Source of the DNA: CBDDFS01 sp965227255
Lineage (GTDB): Bacteria > Bacteroidota > Bacteroidia > Flavobacteriales_E > Vicingaceae
NCBI GenBank assembly: GCA_965227255.1
Contig: CBDDFS010000002.1
Coordinates: forward strand, 1,054,001 to 1,118,000
Direction of reading: 5' to 3'
Length of the DNA: 64,000 nt
Position 1 is the first letter of the stretch; every line of letters begins with the position of its first letter. Below, piece after piece: positions 23,502-31,230 of this stretch. A program made the translations under genes and the position numbers. Under the pieces are notes generated by a model. The model ran no database searches, had not been told where the DNA came from, and saw nothing but the letters and a program-made list of their open reading frames with translations.

Positions 23502-24668
23502 TTATTCGTGCCTGAAATGATCTCTCATCTTCTCGAACCAGCCTTTCTCATTCTTTTTTGGCTTGGGCTGAAAATTCTCTGAGTCTCTGAATTTCTCCAT
23601 GACAGATTTCTCTTCTTTCGAAAGATTTTTAGGAGTCCAGACATTTACATAAACCAGAAGGTCACCCTTGCCATATCCGTTCAGATCAGGTATTCCTTTT
23701 CCTTTCAGTCTGAGCACCTGACCACCCTGAGTTCCGGGCTCAATTTTGATCTTTGCCTTCCCATCAACCGTAGGAACCTCGGCAGTATTTCCCAGGACGG
23801 CATCTGCAAAATTCACATGAAGGTCATACAAGAGATTCACTCCATCGCGTTTCAATTCATCATGCTCTACTTCCTCGATCAAAACTATTAGATCGCCATT
23901 AACGCCATTTCTCGGGCCGGCATTTCCTTTTCCACTTACTGAAAGTTGAATGCCATCCATCACTCCGGCAGGAATATTGATCTCGATTACTTCTTCGCCT
24001 TTAACAATTCCGTCTCCCCGACAAGTATTACACTTGTTCGAGATCGTCTGACCTTCTCCACCACAGCTTGGACAAGTGGATGATGTTTGCATTTGTCCAA
24101 GGATTGTATTCGTCACCCGGGTAACATGACCTGAACCATGGCATGTGTCACAAGTAGAGAATCCGCTTCCCTTTTCAGCTCCAGAACCGGCACAGTCGTT
24201 ACAGTTGATGTATTTATTGACCTTGATCTTCTTCTTGACACCGCTTGCGATTTCCTGTAGAGTGAGTTTCACTTTAACACGAAGATTGCTTCCTCTGTTA
24301 ACACGGCGACCGCCTCTTGAGCGCCCACCGAAACCACCGAAACCGCCTCCGAATGCGCCGCCAAATGCATCTCCGAAAATATCTCCGAATTGAGAGAAGA
24401 TATCATCCATGTTCATGCCACCGCCTCCGAAGCCTCCGGCACCTTTCATGCCCGCATGGCCAAACTGATCATAAGTCTGTTTCTTCTGAGGATTGCTCAG
24501 AACTTCATAAGCTTCAGCCGCTTCCTTGAATTTTTCTTCGGCAGTTTTGTCATCCGGATTTTTATCAGGATGATATTTCAAAGCCTGCTTCCGATATGCC
24601 TTTTTAATTTCGGCCTCGGTTGCATTCTTGGAAACTCCAAGTACTTCGTAATAATCTCTCTTCGACAT
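23502..24668 (-). CDS. dnaJ: Chaperone DnaJ
   Basis: 388 residues. The J domain has the HPD motif (KYHPDKNPDD, near residue 33). A Gly/Phe-rich linker (GGFGGGG to FGGFGGRSRGG, about 75-115) follows. The zinc domain has four Cys pairs (CNDCAGSG, CDTCHGSG, CPSCGGEG, CNTCRGDG), then the C-terminal substrate-binding domains. A complete type I DnaJ, 3 nt after grpE, it stimulates DnaK ATPase; dnaK itself is not in the window. Confidence 0.97.
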   Translation of the reverse strand: MSKRDYYEVLGVSKNATEAEIKKAYRKQALKYHPDKNPDDKTAEEKFKEAAEAYEVLSNPQKKQTYDQFGHAGMKGAGGFGGGGMNMDDIFSQFGDIFGDAFGGAFGGGFGGFGGRSRGGRRVNRGSNLRVKVKLTLQEIASGVKKKIKVNKYINCNDCAGSGAEKGSGFSTCDTCHGSGHVTRVTNTILGQMQTSSTCPSCGGEGQTISNKCNTCRGDGIVKGEEVIEINIPAGVMDGIQLSVSGKGNAGPRNGVNGDLIVLIEEVEHDELKRDGVNLLYDLHVNFADAVLGNTAEVPTVDGKAKIKIEPGTQGGQVLRLKGKGIPDLNGYGKGDLLVYVNVWTPKNLSKEEKSVMEKFRDSENFQPKPKKNEKGWFEKMRDHFRHE

Positions 24669-24671
24669 TCT

Positions 24672-25250
24672 TTATTCTCCTATTACAACCTTGGTGTATC
24701 TGATGACCTTATCATTAAGCGTATATCCCTTTTCGGTTTCGTCAATGATCTTGCCTTTTAATTTTTTATCCGGTGCAGGAATATTAGCAATGGCTTCATG
24801 AAGGTCAAGATTAAATTCTTTCCCTACGGCCGATTCGATTCCTTTCAGTCCTTTCTGCTCCAATGATTTGAAGAATTTAGAATGGATCAATTCAACCCCT
24901 TCTTTAACACTTTTAACATCCTCGGCCTGTTCCATAGATTTCATGGCTCTTTCAAAATCATCCAAAACCGGTAAAAGTGCCACCATAATATCCTCTCCTG
25001 CGGTCTTGTAGAGCTCAACTTTTTCCTTTTGAGTTCTTTTCCTGAAGTTTTCAAATTCAGAATAGAGACGAAGGTATTTGTCGTTTACCTCATTGTATTT
25101 TTCTGTCATCACTTCAAGATCACTCTTTTCTTCTCCTTCACCTGAGGCCTTTGTTTCCTCATTTCCTTCATTCTGCTCCATGGTATCATTTGCTTCCTGA
25201 TCCTTCAGCTCTTCTGTCGATATGTCTTCTTTTTTGTCCTTCTTACTCAT
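24672..25250 (-). CDS. grpE: DnaK nucleotide exchange factor GrpE
   Basis: 192 residues. An acidic, disordered N-terminus of about 50 residues (EDISTEELKDQEAND and following) precedes a long coiled coil (RLYSEFENFRKRTQKEKVEL). The C-terminal beta domain contains GIESAVGKEFNLDLHEAI and DKVIRYTKVVIGE. It forms an operon with dnaJ. No CIRCE element (TTAGCACTC-N9-GAGTGCTAA) is present upstream, only two hairpins (see 25275 and 25302). Confidence 0.96.
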   Translation of the reverse strand: MSKKDKKEDISTEELKDQEANDTMEQNEGNEETKASGEGEEKSDLEVMTEKYNEVNDKYLRLYSEFENFRKRTQKEKVELYKTAGEDIMVALLPVLDDFERAMKSMEQAEDVKSVKEGVELIHSKFFKSLEQKGLKGIESAVGKEFNLDLHEAIANIPAPDKKLKGKIIDETEKGYTLNDKVIRYTKVVIGE

Positions 25251-25274
25251 TAGATAAAAGTTTACTGCTTTTTA

Positions 25275-25290
25275 TACCTCGATAGAGGTA
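25275..25290. promoter_or_regulatory. Inverted repeat in the grpE leader
   Basis: TACCTC-GATA-GAGGTA forms a 6-bp stem with a 4-nt loop, 25-40 nt upstream of the grpE start. It could be an operator or an RNA hairpin affecting translation; there is no match to CIRCE. Confidence 0.35.
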
Positions 25291-25301
25291 AGCAATTCCT
25301 T

Positions 25302-25331
25302 TGCCATGTCCGATTTTTGGACAAAATGGCA
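25302..25331. other. Bulged stem-loop between tlpA-like gene and grpE
   Basis: TGCCATGTCC (25302-25311) can pair with GGAC (25319-25322) and ATGGCA (25326-25331), leaving a 3-nt AAA bulge and a GATTTTT loop. On the minus strand it follows the thioredoxin-like gene but lacks a U-tract. Confidence 0.35.
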
Positions 25332-25358
25332 GATAATAAGATTGTGATTATTTCGAGA

Positions 25359-25916
25359 TTATTTAGACGCCAATTTTTGAAGGGCAGCATCCAAAGCTTG
25401 TCCGCGCAAATTCTTGGCTACGATAATACCATTACCGTCGATCAGATAGTTGGTGGGTATTGAATTCACTCGATAAATTCTTCCTGCATCAGATGACCAT
25501 CCTTTCAGGTCGGAAACATGTGTATCCCAGTTAAGTCTGTCCTTTATAATGGCATTCTGCCACCTTTTTTTGTCCACATCAAGTGATACACCGTAAACGG
25601 TAAATCCTTTTCCATTTTTGAATTTCTTGTCCCTGTACTTCTCATAAACACGAACAACGTTTGGATTTTCCATTCTGCAGGGGCCGCACCATGATGCCCA
25701 GAAATCAATTAGAACAACTTTTCCTTTCAAGCTTGACAAGGGGATGTATGTGCCATTGGGATCCATATAGTTGAGTTCTGGAGCTTTATTGCCCACTTTC
25801 AATCCAACTTCTGTTCCCTGTTCCTTGTCATTTTCCTTTTCAATGCCTCCGTTGAATCCGAATCCAATTAAAGACACGATCATTAGAAAGCTTAAAATCC
25901 TGATGCTATATTTCAT
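25359..25916 (-). CDS. TlpA-family thiol:disulfide oxidoreductase
   Basis: 185 residues from the ATG at 25916, which follows GGAA; in-frame codons reach a Met at 25985, but these overlap the promoter. A signal peptide or anchor (YSIRILSFLMIVSLIGFGF) is followed by VGNKAPELNYMDPNG and the active site FWASWCGPCRMENP (CxxC). The cis-Pro is in NSIPTNYLIDGNG. It is periplasmic, probably reducing disulfides for cytochrome maturation or protein repair. It stands alone. Confidence 0.92.
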   Translation of the reverse strand: MKYSIRILSFLMIVSLIGFGFNGGIEKENDKEQGTEVGLKVGNKAPELNYMDPNGTYIPLSSLKGKVVLIDFWASWCGPCRMENPNVVRVYEKYRDKKFKNGKGFTVYGVSLDVDKKRWQNAIIKDRLNWDTHVSDLKGWSSDAGRIYRVNSIPTNYLIDGNGIIVAKNLRGQALDAALQKLASK

Positions 25917-25931
25917 TTCCTGATTTTTATG

Positions 25932-25939
25932 CAAAGTTA
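25932..25939 (-). promoter_or_regulatory. Candidate -7 element for the TlpA-like gene
   Basis: The minus strand reads TAACTTTG, an exact TAnnTTTG match 15 nt before the ATG at 25916. This also supports that start over the longer one. Confidence 0.42.
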
Positions 25940-25977
25940 CGACCGAAATATGGAAGTAATTATCGTGAAGACGACAT

Positions 25978-25999
25978 TTAGGCAACGAGAGTTGCCTAA
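25978..25999. promoter_or_regulatory. Perfect 9-bp inverted repeat with GAGA loop
   Basis: TTAGGCAAC-GAGA-GTTGCCTAA lies about 40 nt upstream of the -7 element of the TlpA-like gene and downstream of murA. It could be an operator or a weak terminator; no U-run follows on either strand. Confidence 0.45.
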
Positions 26000-26000
26000 T

Positions 26001-26035
26001 AAAATTGTAAATTATGAATTGTAAATTATAAATGA
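26001..26035. repeat. TAAATTA heptamer array
   Basis: Five 7-nt units: AAAATTG, TAAATTA, TGAATTG, TAAATTA, TAAATGA. It is oriented opposite to the array at 26070-26093 and can pair with it across a loop of about 34 nt. Confidence 0.75.
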
Positions 26036-26069
26036 TGTGTGGTTTTGCAGGGCTAGACTTCTACCTACA

Positions 26070-26093
26070 TTTATAATCTATAATTTATAATTA
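26070..26093. repeat. TTATAAA heptamer array at the murA stop
   Basis: On the minus strand the murA stop TAA (26093-26091) is followed by TTATAAA, TTATAGA, TTATAAA. The 24 nt are identical to those following the alaS stop at 20667-20690. Confidence 0.88.
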
Positions 26094-27401
26094 GTCATTA
26101 ATTCTACGAATTTCTGCTCCTATCGCATTAAGTCGGGCATCGATATTCTGATAACCTCTGTCGATCTGCTCAATATTGTTGATCACACTTTTGCCATCTG
26201 CGGATAGTGCGGCAATGAGAAGTGCAACACCGGCCCGAATATCAGGAGATGTCATTTGAATTCCCCTGAGGTTCTGAACACGGTTTAGACCATTCACAGC
26301 AGCGCGGTGAGGGTCACACAAGATGATCTGAGCACCCATATCAATAAGTTTATCAACAAAGAATAGTCGCGATTCGAACATTTTCTGATGGATCAACACA
26401 CTTCCCTTTGCTTGCGTGGCAACAACGAGAAAAACACTTAATAAATCCGGAGTTAAACCTGGCCAGGGAGCGTCTGCAATGGTCATTATTGACCCATCGA
26501 TGAAGGTGTCAATTTCATAGCTTTCCTGTGCCGGAACGAAAATATCATCCCCTTTCAACTCGAACTGGATGCCAAACTTTCTGAAAGTCTCGGGGATTAT
26601 TCCAAGATCAGGATAAGAAACATCTTTGATGGTTATTTCAGATTGAGTCATTGCGGCGAGTCCAATAAAACTACCAATCTCAATCATATCGGGTAAAATT
26701 CTGTGCTCTGTGCCTCCCAAATATTCAACCCCTTCAATTGAAAGCAGATTGGAACCCACACCGCTTATTTTGGCACCCATTCTATTCAGCATATTGCAGA
26801 GTTGCTGAAGGTATGGTTCACAAGCAGCATTGTAAATCGTAGTAGTTCCTTTAGCCATTACGGCTGCCATCACAATATTTGCAGTACCGGTTACTGAAGC
26901 CTCTTCGAGCAACATATAGGTTCCGGTCAAACCCGAAGCTTCTACTTCGTAAATACCTTCATTGGAGTCGTAATTAAATTTTGCACCCAAATTTTGAAAA
27001 CCGATAAAGTGAGTATCGAGTCTCCTTCTTCCAATTTTATCCCCACCCGGTTTTGGGATAAATCCTTTTCCGTATCTGGCGAGAAGAGGACCAAGGATCA
27101 TAACGGAACCTCTGAGGCCGGCTCCTTTTTTTCTGAATTCTTTAGATTTTAAGTAGTCGAGGTCAACATTGTCGGCTTTGAATGAATAGGATTCAGGGCC
27201 TAGTTTTTTCACATCGACTCCCATATCACCGATCAGTTCGATCAGAAGGTTGACATCCCGGATATTTGGAATATTGTTAATGACAACTTCTTCAGGTGTC
27301 AGAAGTACGGCACATAATATTTGAAGGGCTTCGTTTTTAGCGCCCTGAGGAATCAATTCTCCTTTTAATTTATTTCCTCCTCTTATTTCGAACGAGCTCA
27401 T
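26091..27401 (-). CDS. murA: UDP-N-acetylglucosamine 1-carboxyvinyltransferase, Asp-type active site
   Basis: A 436-residue EPSP-synthase-fold enzyme that adds enolpyruvate to UDP-GlcNAc, the first step of peptidoglycan synthesis. GAKNEAL holds the conserved Lys-Asn pair. The active-site loop reads PGGDKIGRRR: Asp121 (codon 27039-27041) stands where E. coli has Cys115, while the following Arg is kept. An Asp here is known from other bacteria to retain activity and to block alkylation by fosfomycin. The stop codon opens a heptamer array. Confidence 0.96.
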   Translation of the reverse strand: MSSFEIRGGNKLKGELIPQGAKNEALQILCAVLLTPEEVVINNIPNIRDVNLLIELIGDMGVDVKKLGPESYSFKADNVDLDYLKSKEFRKKGAGLRGSVMILGPLLARYGKGFIPKPGGDKIGRRRLDTHFIGFQNLGAKFNYDSNEGIYEVEASGLTGTYMLLEEASVTGTANIVMAAVMAKGTTTIYNAACEPYLQQLCNMLNRMGAKISGVGSNLLSIEGVEYLGGTEHRILPDMIEIGSFIGLAAMTQSEITIKDVSYPDLGIIPETFRKFGIQFELKGDDIFVPAQESYEIDTFIDGSIMTIADAPWPGLTPDLLSVFLVVATQAKGSVLIHQKMFESRLFFVDKLIDMGAQIILCDPHRAAVNGLNRVQNLRGIQMTSPDIRAGVALLIAALSADGKSVINNIEQIDRGYQNIDARLNAIGAEIRRIND

Positions 27402-27424
27402 GCTGTTGGGTTTTGGATAGGGCT

Positions 27425-27459
27425 AAAAATAAAAAAAGAACCCCATGACATGAGGTTCT
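27425..27459 (-). terminator. Rho-independent terminator after the DUF4290 gene
   Basis: On the minus strand AGAACC pairs with GGTTCT, extended by a T-G and two further pairs around a small loop, then TTTTTTTATTTTT. It lies between the DUF4290 gene (stop 27489) and murA (start 27401), so it should separate their transcripts, at least partly. Confidence 0.75.
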
Positions 27460-27488
27460 CTTTCGTTAAGTTATTGTTATCTGAATTG

Positions 27489-28118
27489 TTAATTCTTTTT
27501 GCCTCGTCGATGGTTTTTATGACCTCCGTTTTGCTTACCGTGTCTTCTCTTTTTCTGGAAGTTTCTCGATAAAATTTCCTGCGTTGCTTCGAATTCAAAA
27601 TCTTCTGGAATTTTGAGTTTGGCTTCGCTCAACTCGATCAGGTCATTCTTGATGATCTCATCAGAGACAGAGTTATTATTCCAGTTTAAATACTGACGTT
27701 TCATCAAATTCAACAGGGCTCTAACAAAGTCTTCCTTGTCCTTTCCTTCTTCATGGGCAATGGCCTTGGCAACAAGATCCTGAACAATTTTTCCATAATG
27801 TCTGTAACGTATCCTTTGATTCGGATAAGACATCAATTCAGGTTTTTCTTCAAGAATTTCAATTGAAGGTTTGTCATACGGACTATCTACATCCAGTTTG
27901 AAATTGGACATAATGAACAGGTGATCCCACAATTTGTGTTTGAAATCTGAAACATCCCTGAGATGCGGATTCAGTTGTCCCATGACCGTAATAATGGCCT
28001 GAGCACATCTGTTTCTTTCTTCTTTGTCTTTGATTGCCGTAGCATGATCGACCATCTTCTGGATGTTTCTCCCGTATTCGGGTATGATCATCTTCGGTCT
28101 TCCTGAATTATATTCCAT
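27489..28118 (-). CDS. DUF4290 domain-containing protein
   Basis: 209 residues, no signal peptide. The N-terminal block YNSGRPKMIIPEYGRNIQKM and the segments CAQAIITVMGQLNPHLRD and DFKHKLWDHLFIMSNF match the Bacteroidota-specific DUF4290 family. The C-terminus is strongly basic (FQKKRRHGKQNGGHKNHRRG), suggesting nucleic-acid binding, but no function is established. It lies 47 nt after an orphan gene and downstream of uvrD/pcrA on the same strand, and is followed by a strong terminator. Confidence 0.88.
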   Translation of the reverse strand: MEYNSGRPKMIIPEYGRNIQKMVDHATAIKDKEERNRCAQAIITVMGQLNPHLRDVSDFKHKLWDHLFIMSNFKLDVDSPYDKPSIEILEEKPELMSYPNQRIRYRHYGKIVQDLVAKAIAHEEGKDKEDFVRALLNLMKRQYLNWNNNSVSDEIIKNDLIELSEAKLKIPEDFEFEATQEILSRNFQKKRRHGKQNGGHKNHRRGKKN

Positions 28119-28165
28119 AGTCTTTAAGTGGGGGCAAATGTATCGATAATTTTTTCTTGCCCATT

Positions 28166-28672
28166 TTACATTGAATTGAGCAAATCAATGTTTTGATCGA
28201 GATATTCGGGCAAATAATTGGGGTTGTAATTATTATTCTCAACAATCTCGCCTGTTTCCCTTACAATATAACCTTTGATGAATTGTTCAGGCAGCAAGAA
28301 ATCCATGTCTTCATCCTCGTTGTCCATACCATTCAATATTTCACTCAATGCCTGTTGTATTTCGAATTTTGATTTAAGGCGATTCATGACCTTTTCAAAA
28401 GCGGATTTGGCAATGCCTATGACGATAATATATCCTCCGTAATGCTTGCGAAGTGAATCCCAATATCTCAGGTAAACAATATCATTAACAATCTGGTCTG
28501 TTGTTTTTTGAAATGACTCTGTGAACTTGAAACCTTCCGTCAGGATCTTATCAGCAATTTCTCTCTGTGCCGTCCGGTGTGAATACATTTCCTCCAGACT
28601 GCTGCCAATAAGAAAGTCGGCCAATTCTTCCGATAACTCCTTTAATCTCGGACCCTGATTCTTATTTGTCAT
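28166..28672 (-). CDS. Uncharacterised helical protein
   Basis: 168 residues that I do not recognise. It is predicted mostly helical and cytoplasmic: LKELSEELADFLIGSSLEEM, REIADKILTEGFKFTESF, YLRYWDSLRKHYGGYIIVIG (weakly hydrophobic), AKSAFEKVMNRLKSKFEIQQ. The C-terminus is acidic and Asn-rich (NNNYNPNYLPEYLDQNID). It lies 25 nt after uvrD/pcrA and before DUF4290, so it probably belongs to that transcript. Confidence 0.72.
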   Translation of the reverse strand: MTNKNQGPRLKELSEELADFLIGSSLEEMYSHRTAQREIADKILTEGFKFTESFQKTTDQIVNDIVYLRYWDSLRKHYGGYIIVIGIAKSAFEKVMNRLKSKFEIQQALSEILNGMDNEDEDMDFLLPEQFIKGYIVRETGEIVENNNYNPNYLPEYLDQNIDLLNSM

Positions 28673-28697
28673 AGGCGTGCTAAGGTAGTCAAAGTAG

Positions 28698-30974
28698 CTA
28701 TACCAATTTCAATTTGGCAAACCTCAGAAGCAATTGTTTGACCCCTGATTTATCAAATTGAATGGTGGCTTTCTGATTCAGAGAATCTCCGTCAAGGTCG
28801 AGTACCTTGCCATTACCAAACCTCTCGTGATATACTTTTGAACCTACTTCCAGCTTGTCAATTACCTCTTTGATATCTGAAGTAACACCTGGAGATGGTC
28901 CACTGACCTTCACAAGTTTTCTTGCTCTCTTGTCTTTTGGTGGATCTACGCGATATGTTTTTTCAGGATGTTCAGAATTGCTTTTTCTTCCTGAATTGAA
29001 GTTGAATTTAGGTTCAGGTTGAACAAGAAATTTCTCGTCAATTTCTTCAATAAATCTACTTGGCTCACAATAAGTCAGGTTGCCCCAGCGAAAGCGGCTG
29101 GTGGAATAGGTAAGATTTACTCCGGACATGGCCCTGGTGAGTGCGACATAAAACAGTCTCCTTTCTTCTTCGAGGTCAGAACGAGAATTCATTGACATCT
29201 GGCTTGGGAAAAGTCCTTCTTCAAGTCCCACAATAAAGACATAAGGAAATTCGAGTCCCTTAGCCAAGTGAATTGTCATTAATGAAATCTTGTTGTTTTC
29301 TTCGCCATCTTCTTCCTGGTCCAGATCGGTCAACAATGCCACATCCTGAAGGAATGCGCTCAGGTCAATTTTTGCATTTTCATCATCCTGTCTTGAAGTG
29401 GTGAATTCCTTCATTCCATTCAGCAATTCCTGAATGTTCTCATACCTGCTAATTCCTTCCGGCGTCCTGTCTTCGTAAAGGGTTTTTAATAGTCCAGTCG
29501 AAGAAGCGATTTTACTACCTATGTCAAATGCATTCACTTTATCGGATTCCGATCTGAATGCTTCGATCATGGTGGCAAAATCTGAAAGGCGGTTTTTTAT
29601 TCCTGCATTAATGGCTACCTGATATTTCACAGGATCCTTTATCACTTCCCATATGCTGACTTCATTCGCAGAAGCGGCCACAATCAATTTGTCTTCTGTA
29701 CTTTTTCCGATTCCCCTGGCCGGATAGTTCAAGACCCTTTTCAGGGCTTCTTCATCTTTAGGATTGATGGTTAATCTGAAATATGAGATCAGGTCCTTGA
29801 TTTCTTTTCTTTGATAGAAAGAGAGTCCTCCGAAGATGCGATAAGCAATATCTTTTTTTCGAAGTGCTTCTTCCATTGCCCTCGACTGAGCATTGGTTCG
29901 ATAGAGAATGGCAATGTCGCTGTTCCTCAGTTGATGGTTCATCTTCATGTCGAAGATGCGATTGGCAACAATGCTTCCTTCTTCATTATCAGAATGAGCT
30001 TTGAGAATCTCAATTTTCGGACCTTCCTGATTTTCTGTCCAGACATCTTTCTGAATTTGGTCCTTGTTAAGTGCAATAACAGAATTAGCTGCATTAACAA
30101 TATTCTGAGTGGACCTGTAATTCTGCTCGAGTTTGTAAAGGCTCACATCCGGATAATCATTTTTGAAATTGAGGATGTTCTGAATATTAGCTCCACGGAA
30201 ACCATAAATACTCTGGGCATCGTCACCCACGACACAAATATTTTCGTTCAGTGCCGCAAGCTGTTTTACGATGAGATACTGAGAATAGTTGGTATCCTGG
30301 TACTCATCAACAAGCAAGTACTGAAACTGATGCTGGTACTTATATAATACATCAGGATGATCTCGAAGCAACACATTTGTCTTGAAAAGAAGGTCGTCGA
30401 AGTCCATAGCACCTGCCTGAAAACATCGCTTGTTATATAAGGTATAGATTTCGCCTATTCTGGGCTTTGCATTTTGCCTGTCCTCCATTTGAACTTCAAC
30501 GTTGTCGAGATAGTCTTTTGGAGAGATTAGACTGTTTTTTGCATTGCTGATCCTGCTGTAAACAAGATTAGGTTTATAGATCTTGTCGTCGAGACCCATT
30601 TCTTTCACAATGGTCTTGATGAGATTTTTAGAATCCTGGGTGTCGTATATCGTAAAGTTGCTCGGATATCCGATCTTCTCACTTTCAATACGCAGAATTC
30701 TGGCGAACATAGAATGGAAGGTTCCCATCCAGAGATTTCTTGATTCCGGACCGACAAGACGATCGATACGTTCTCTCATTTCACGCGCAGCTTTGTTGGT
30801 AAAAGTGAGAGTCAGAATATTGAAAGGACTTACACCTTTCGCAAGTAGATGGGCAATTCTGTAGGTCAGCACTCTTGTCTTACCGGAACCGGCACCGGCA
30901 ATAACCATAACAGGGCCGTCGAGTTTCATCACGGCCTCTTTCTGAGCATCATTTAAATCGTTAAGGAAGTCCAC
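28698..30974 (-). CDS. UvrD/PcrA-type superfamily 1 DNA helicase
   Basis: A 758-residue 3'-5' helicase. Q motif LNDAQKEAV, Walker A GAGSGKTR, DEYQDTN, GDDAQSIYGFRGA, EQNYRST, MTIHLAKGLEFPYVF and FYVALTRA are all intact. The C-terminal extension (about 690-758) ends in a Tudor-like VYHERFGNGKVLDLDGD, which in PcrA/UvrD contacts RNA polymerase. The start is GTG at 30974: an in-frame stop lies 15 nt upstream and the next Met would remove the Q motif. It acts in nucleotide-excision and transcription-coupled repair. Confidence 0.95.
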   Translation of the reverse strand: MDFLNDLNDAQKEAVMKLDGPVMVIAGAGSGKTRVLTYRIAHLLAKGVSPFNILTLTFTNKAAREMRERIDRLVGPESRNLWMGTFHSMFARILRIESEKIGYPSNFTIYDTQDSKNLIKTIVKEMGLDDKIYKPNLVYSRISNAKNSLISPKDYLDNVEVQMEDRQNAKPRIGEIYTLYNKRCFQAGAMDFDDLLFKTNVLLRDHPDVLYKYQHQFQYLLVDEYQDTNYSQYLIVKQLAALNENICVVGDDAQSIYGFRGANIQNILNFKNDYPDVSLYKLEQNYRSTQNIVNAANSVIALNKDQIQKDVWTENQEGPKIEILKAHSDNEEGSIVANRIFDMKMNHQLRNSDIAILYRTNAQSRAMEEALRKKDIAYRIFGGLSFYQRKEIKDLISYFRLTINPKDEEALKRVLNYPARGIGKSTEDKLIVAASANEVSIWEVIKDPVKYQVAINAGIKNRLSDFATMIEAFRSESDKVNAFDIGSKIASSTGLLKTLYEDRTPEGISRYENIQELLNGMKEFTTSRQDDENAKIDLSAFLQDVALLTDLDQEEDGEENNKISLMTIHLAKGLEFPYVFIVGLEEGLFPSQMSMNSRSDLEEERRLFYVALTRAMSGVNLTYSTSRFRWGNLTYCEPSRFIEEIDEKFLVQPEPKFNFNSGRKSNSEHPEKTYRVDPPKDKRARKLVKVSGPSPGVTSDIKEVIDKLEVGSKVYHERFGNGKVLDLDGDSLNQKATIQFDKSGVKQLLLRFAKLKLV

Positions 30975-30978
30975 GGAA

Positions 30979-31010
30979 CAAAACTAAGTAAATAGACCTT
31001 TTTGAATCAA
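30979..31010 (-). promoter_or_regulatory. Candidate promoter of uvrD, almost on the start codon
   Basis: On the minus strand TTG (31010-31008) is followed by 21 nt and then TAGTTTTG (30986-30979), matching the Bacteroidota -33/-7 layout. The -7 box ends 4 nt before the GTG, implying a very short or absent 5' leader. Confidence 0.42.
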
Positions 31011-31158
31011 TTTCATTTGGCTGGACAAGAAAGAAGATTTCAACAATTGAAGATCGTAAAAAGCAGTCGAATATATAGGTGAGAAAAGAAATTAAGATTC
31101 GACTGTGGACAAATTAAGAAAAGATCAAAAAATTATTGAATAAAAAGCTTGTAGCGCA

Positions 31159-31188
31159 TTGAATTATAGAAAAAAACTTGTACTTTTG
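31159..31188 (+). promoter_or_regulatory. Promoter of the ribosomal-protein superoperon
   Basis: TTG (31159-31161), a 19-nt spacer and TACTTTTG (31181-31188) fit the Bacteroidota TTG-N19-TAnnTTTG promoter. It lies about 40 nt before rpsL. The rest of the 256-nt uvrD-rpsL spacer shows nothing further apart from the hairpin at 31191. Confidence 0.65.
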
Positions 31189-31190
31189 CC

Positions 31191-31206
31191 GTCCATTTTT
31201 TTGGAC
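31191..31206 (+). promoter_or_regulatory. Short stem-loop in the rpsL leader
   Basis: GTCCA-TTTTTT-TGGAC forms a 5-bp stem with a six-T loop close to the expected transcription start and 24 nt before the rpsL ATG. It could be an autoregulatory site or may stabilise the 5' end. Confidence 0.35.
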
Positions 31207-31230
31207 ATTAAAGAATAAAAATAGCTAAAC

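Noticed and set aside
25251..25358. CIRCE operator upstream of grpE
   Set aside because: No TTAGCACTC or GAGTGCTAA half-site is present.
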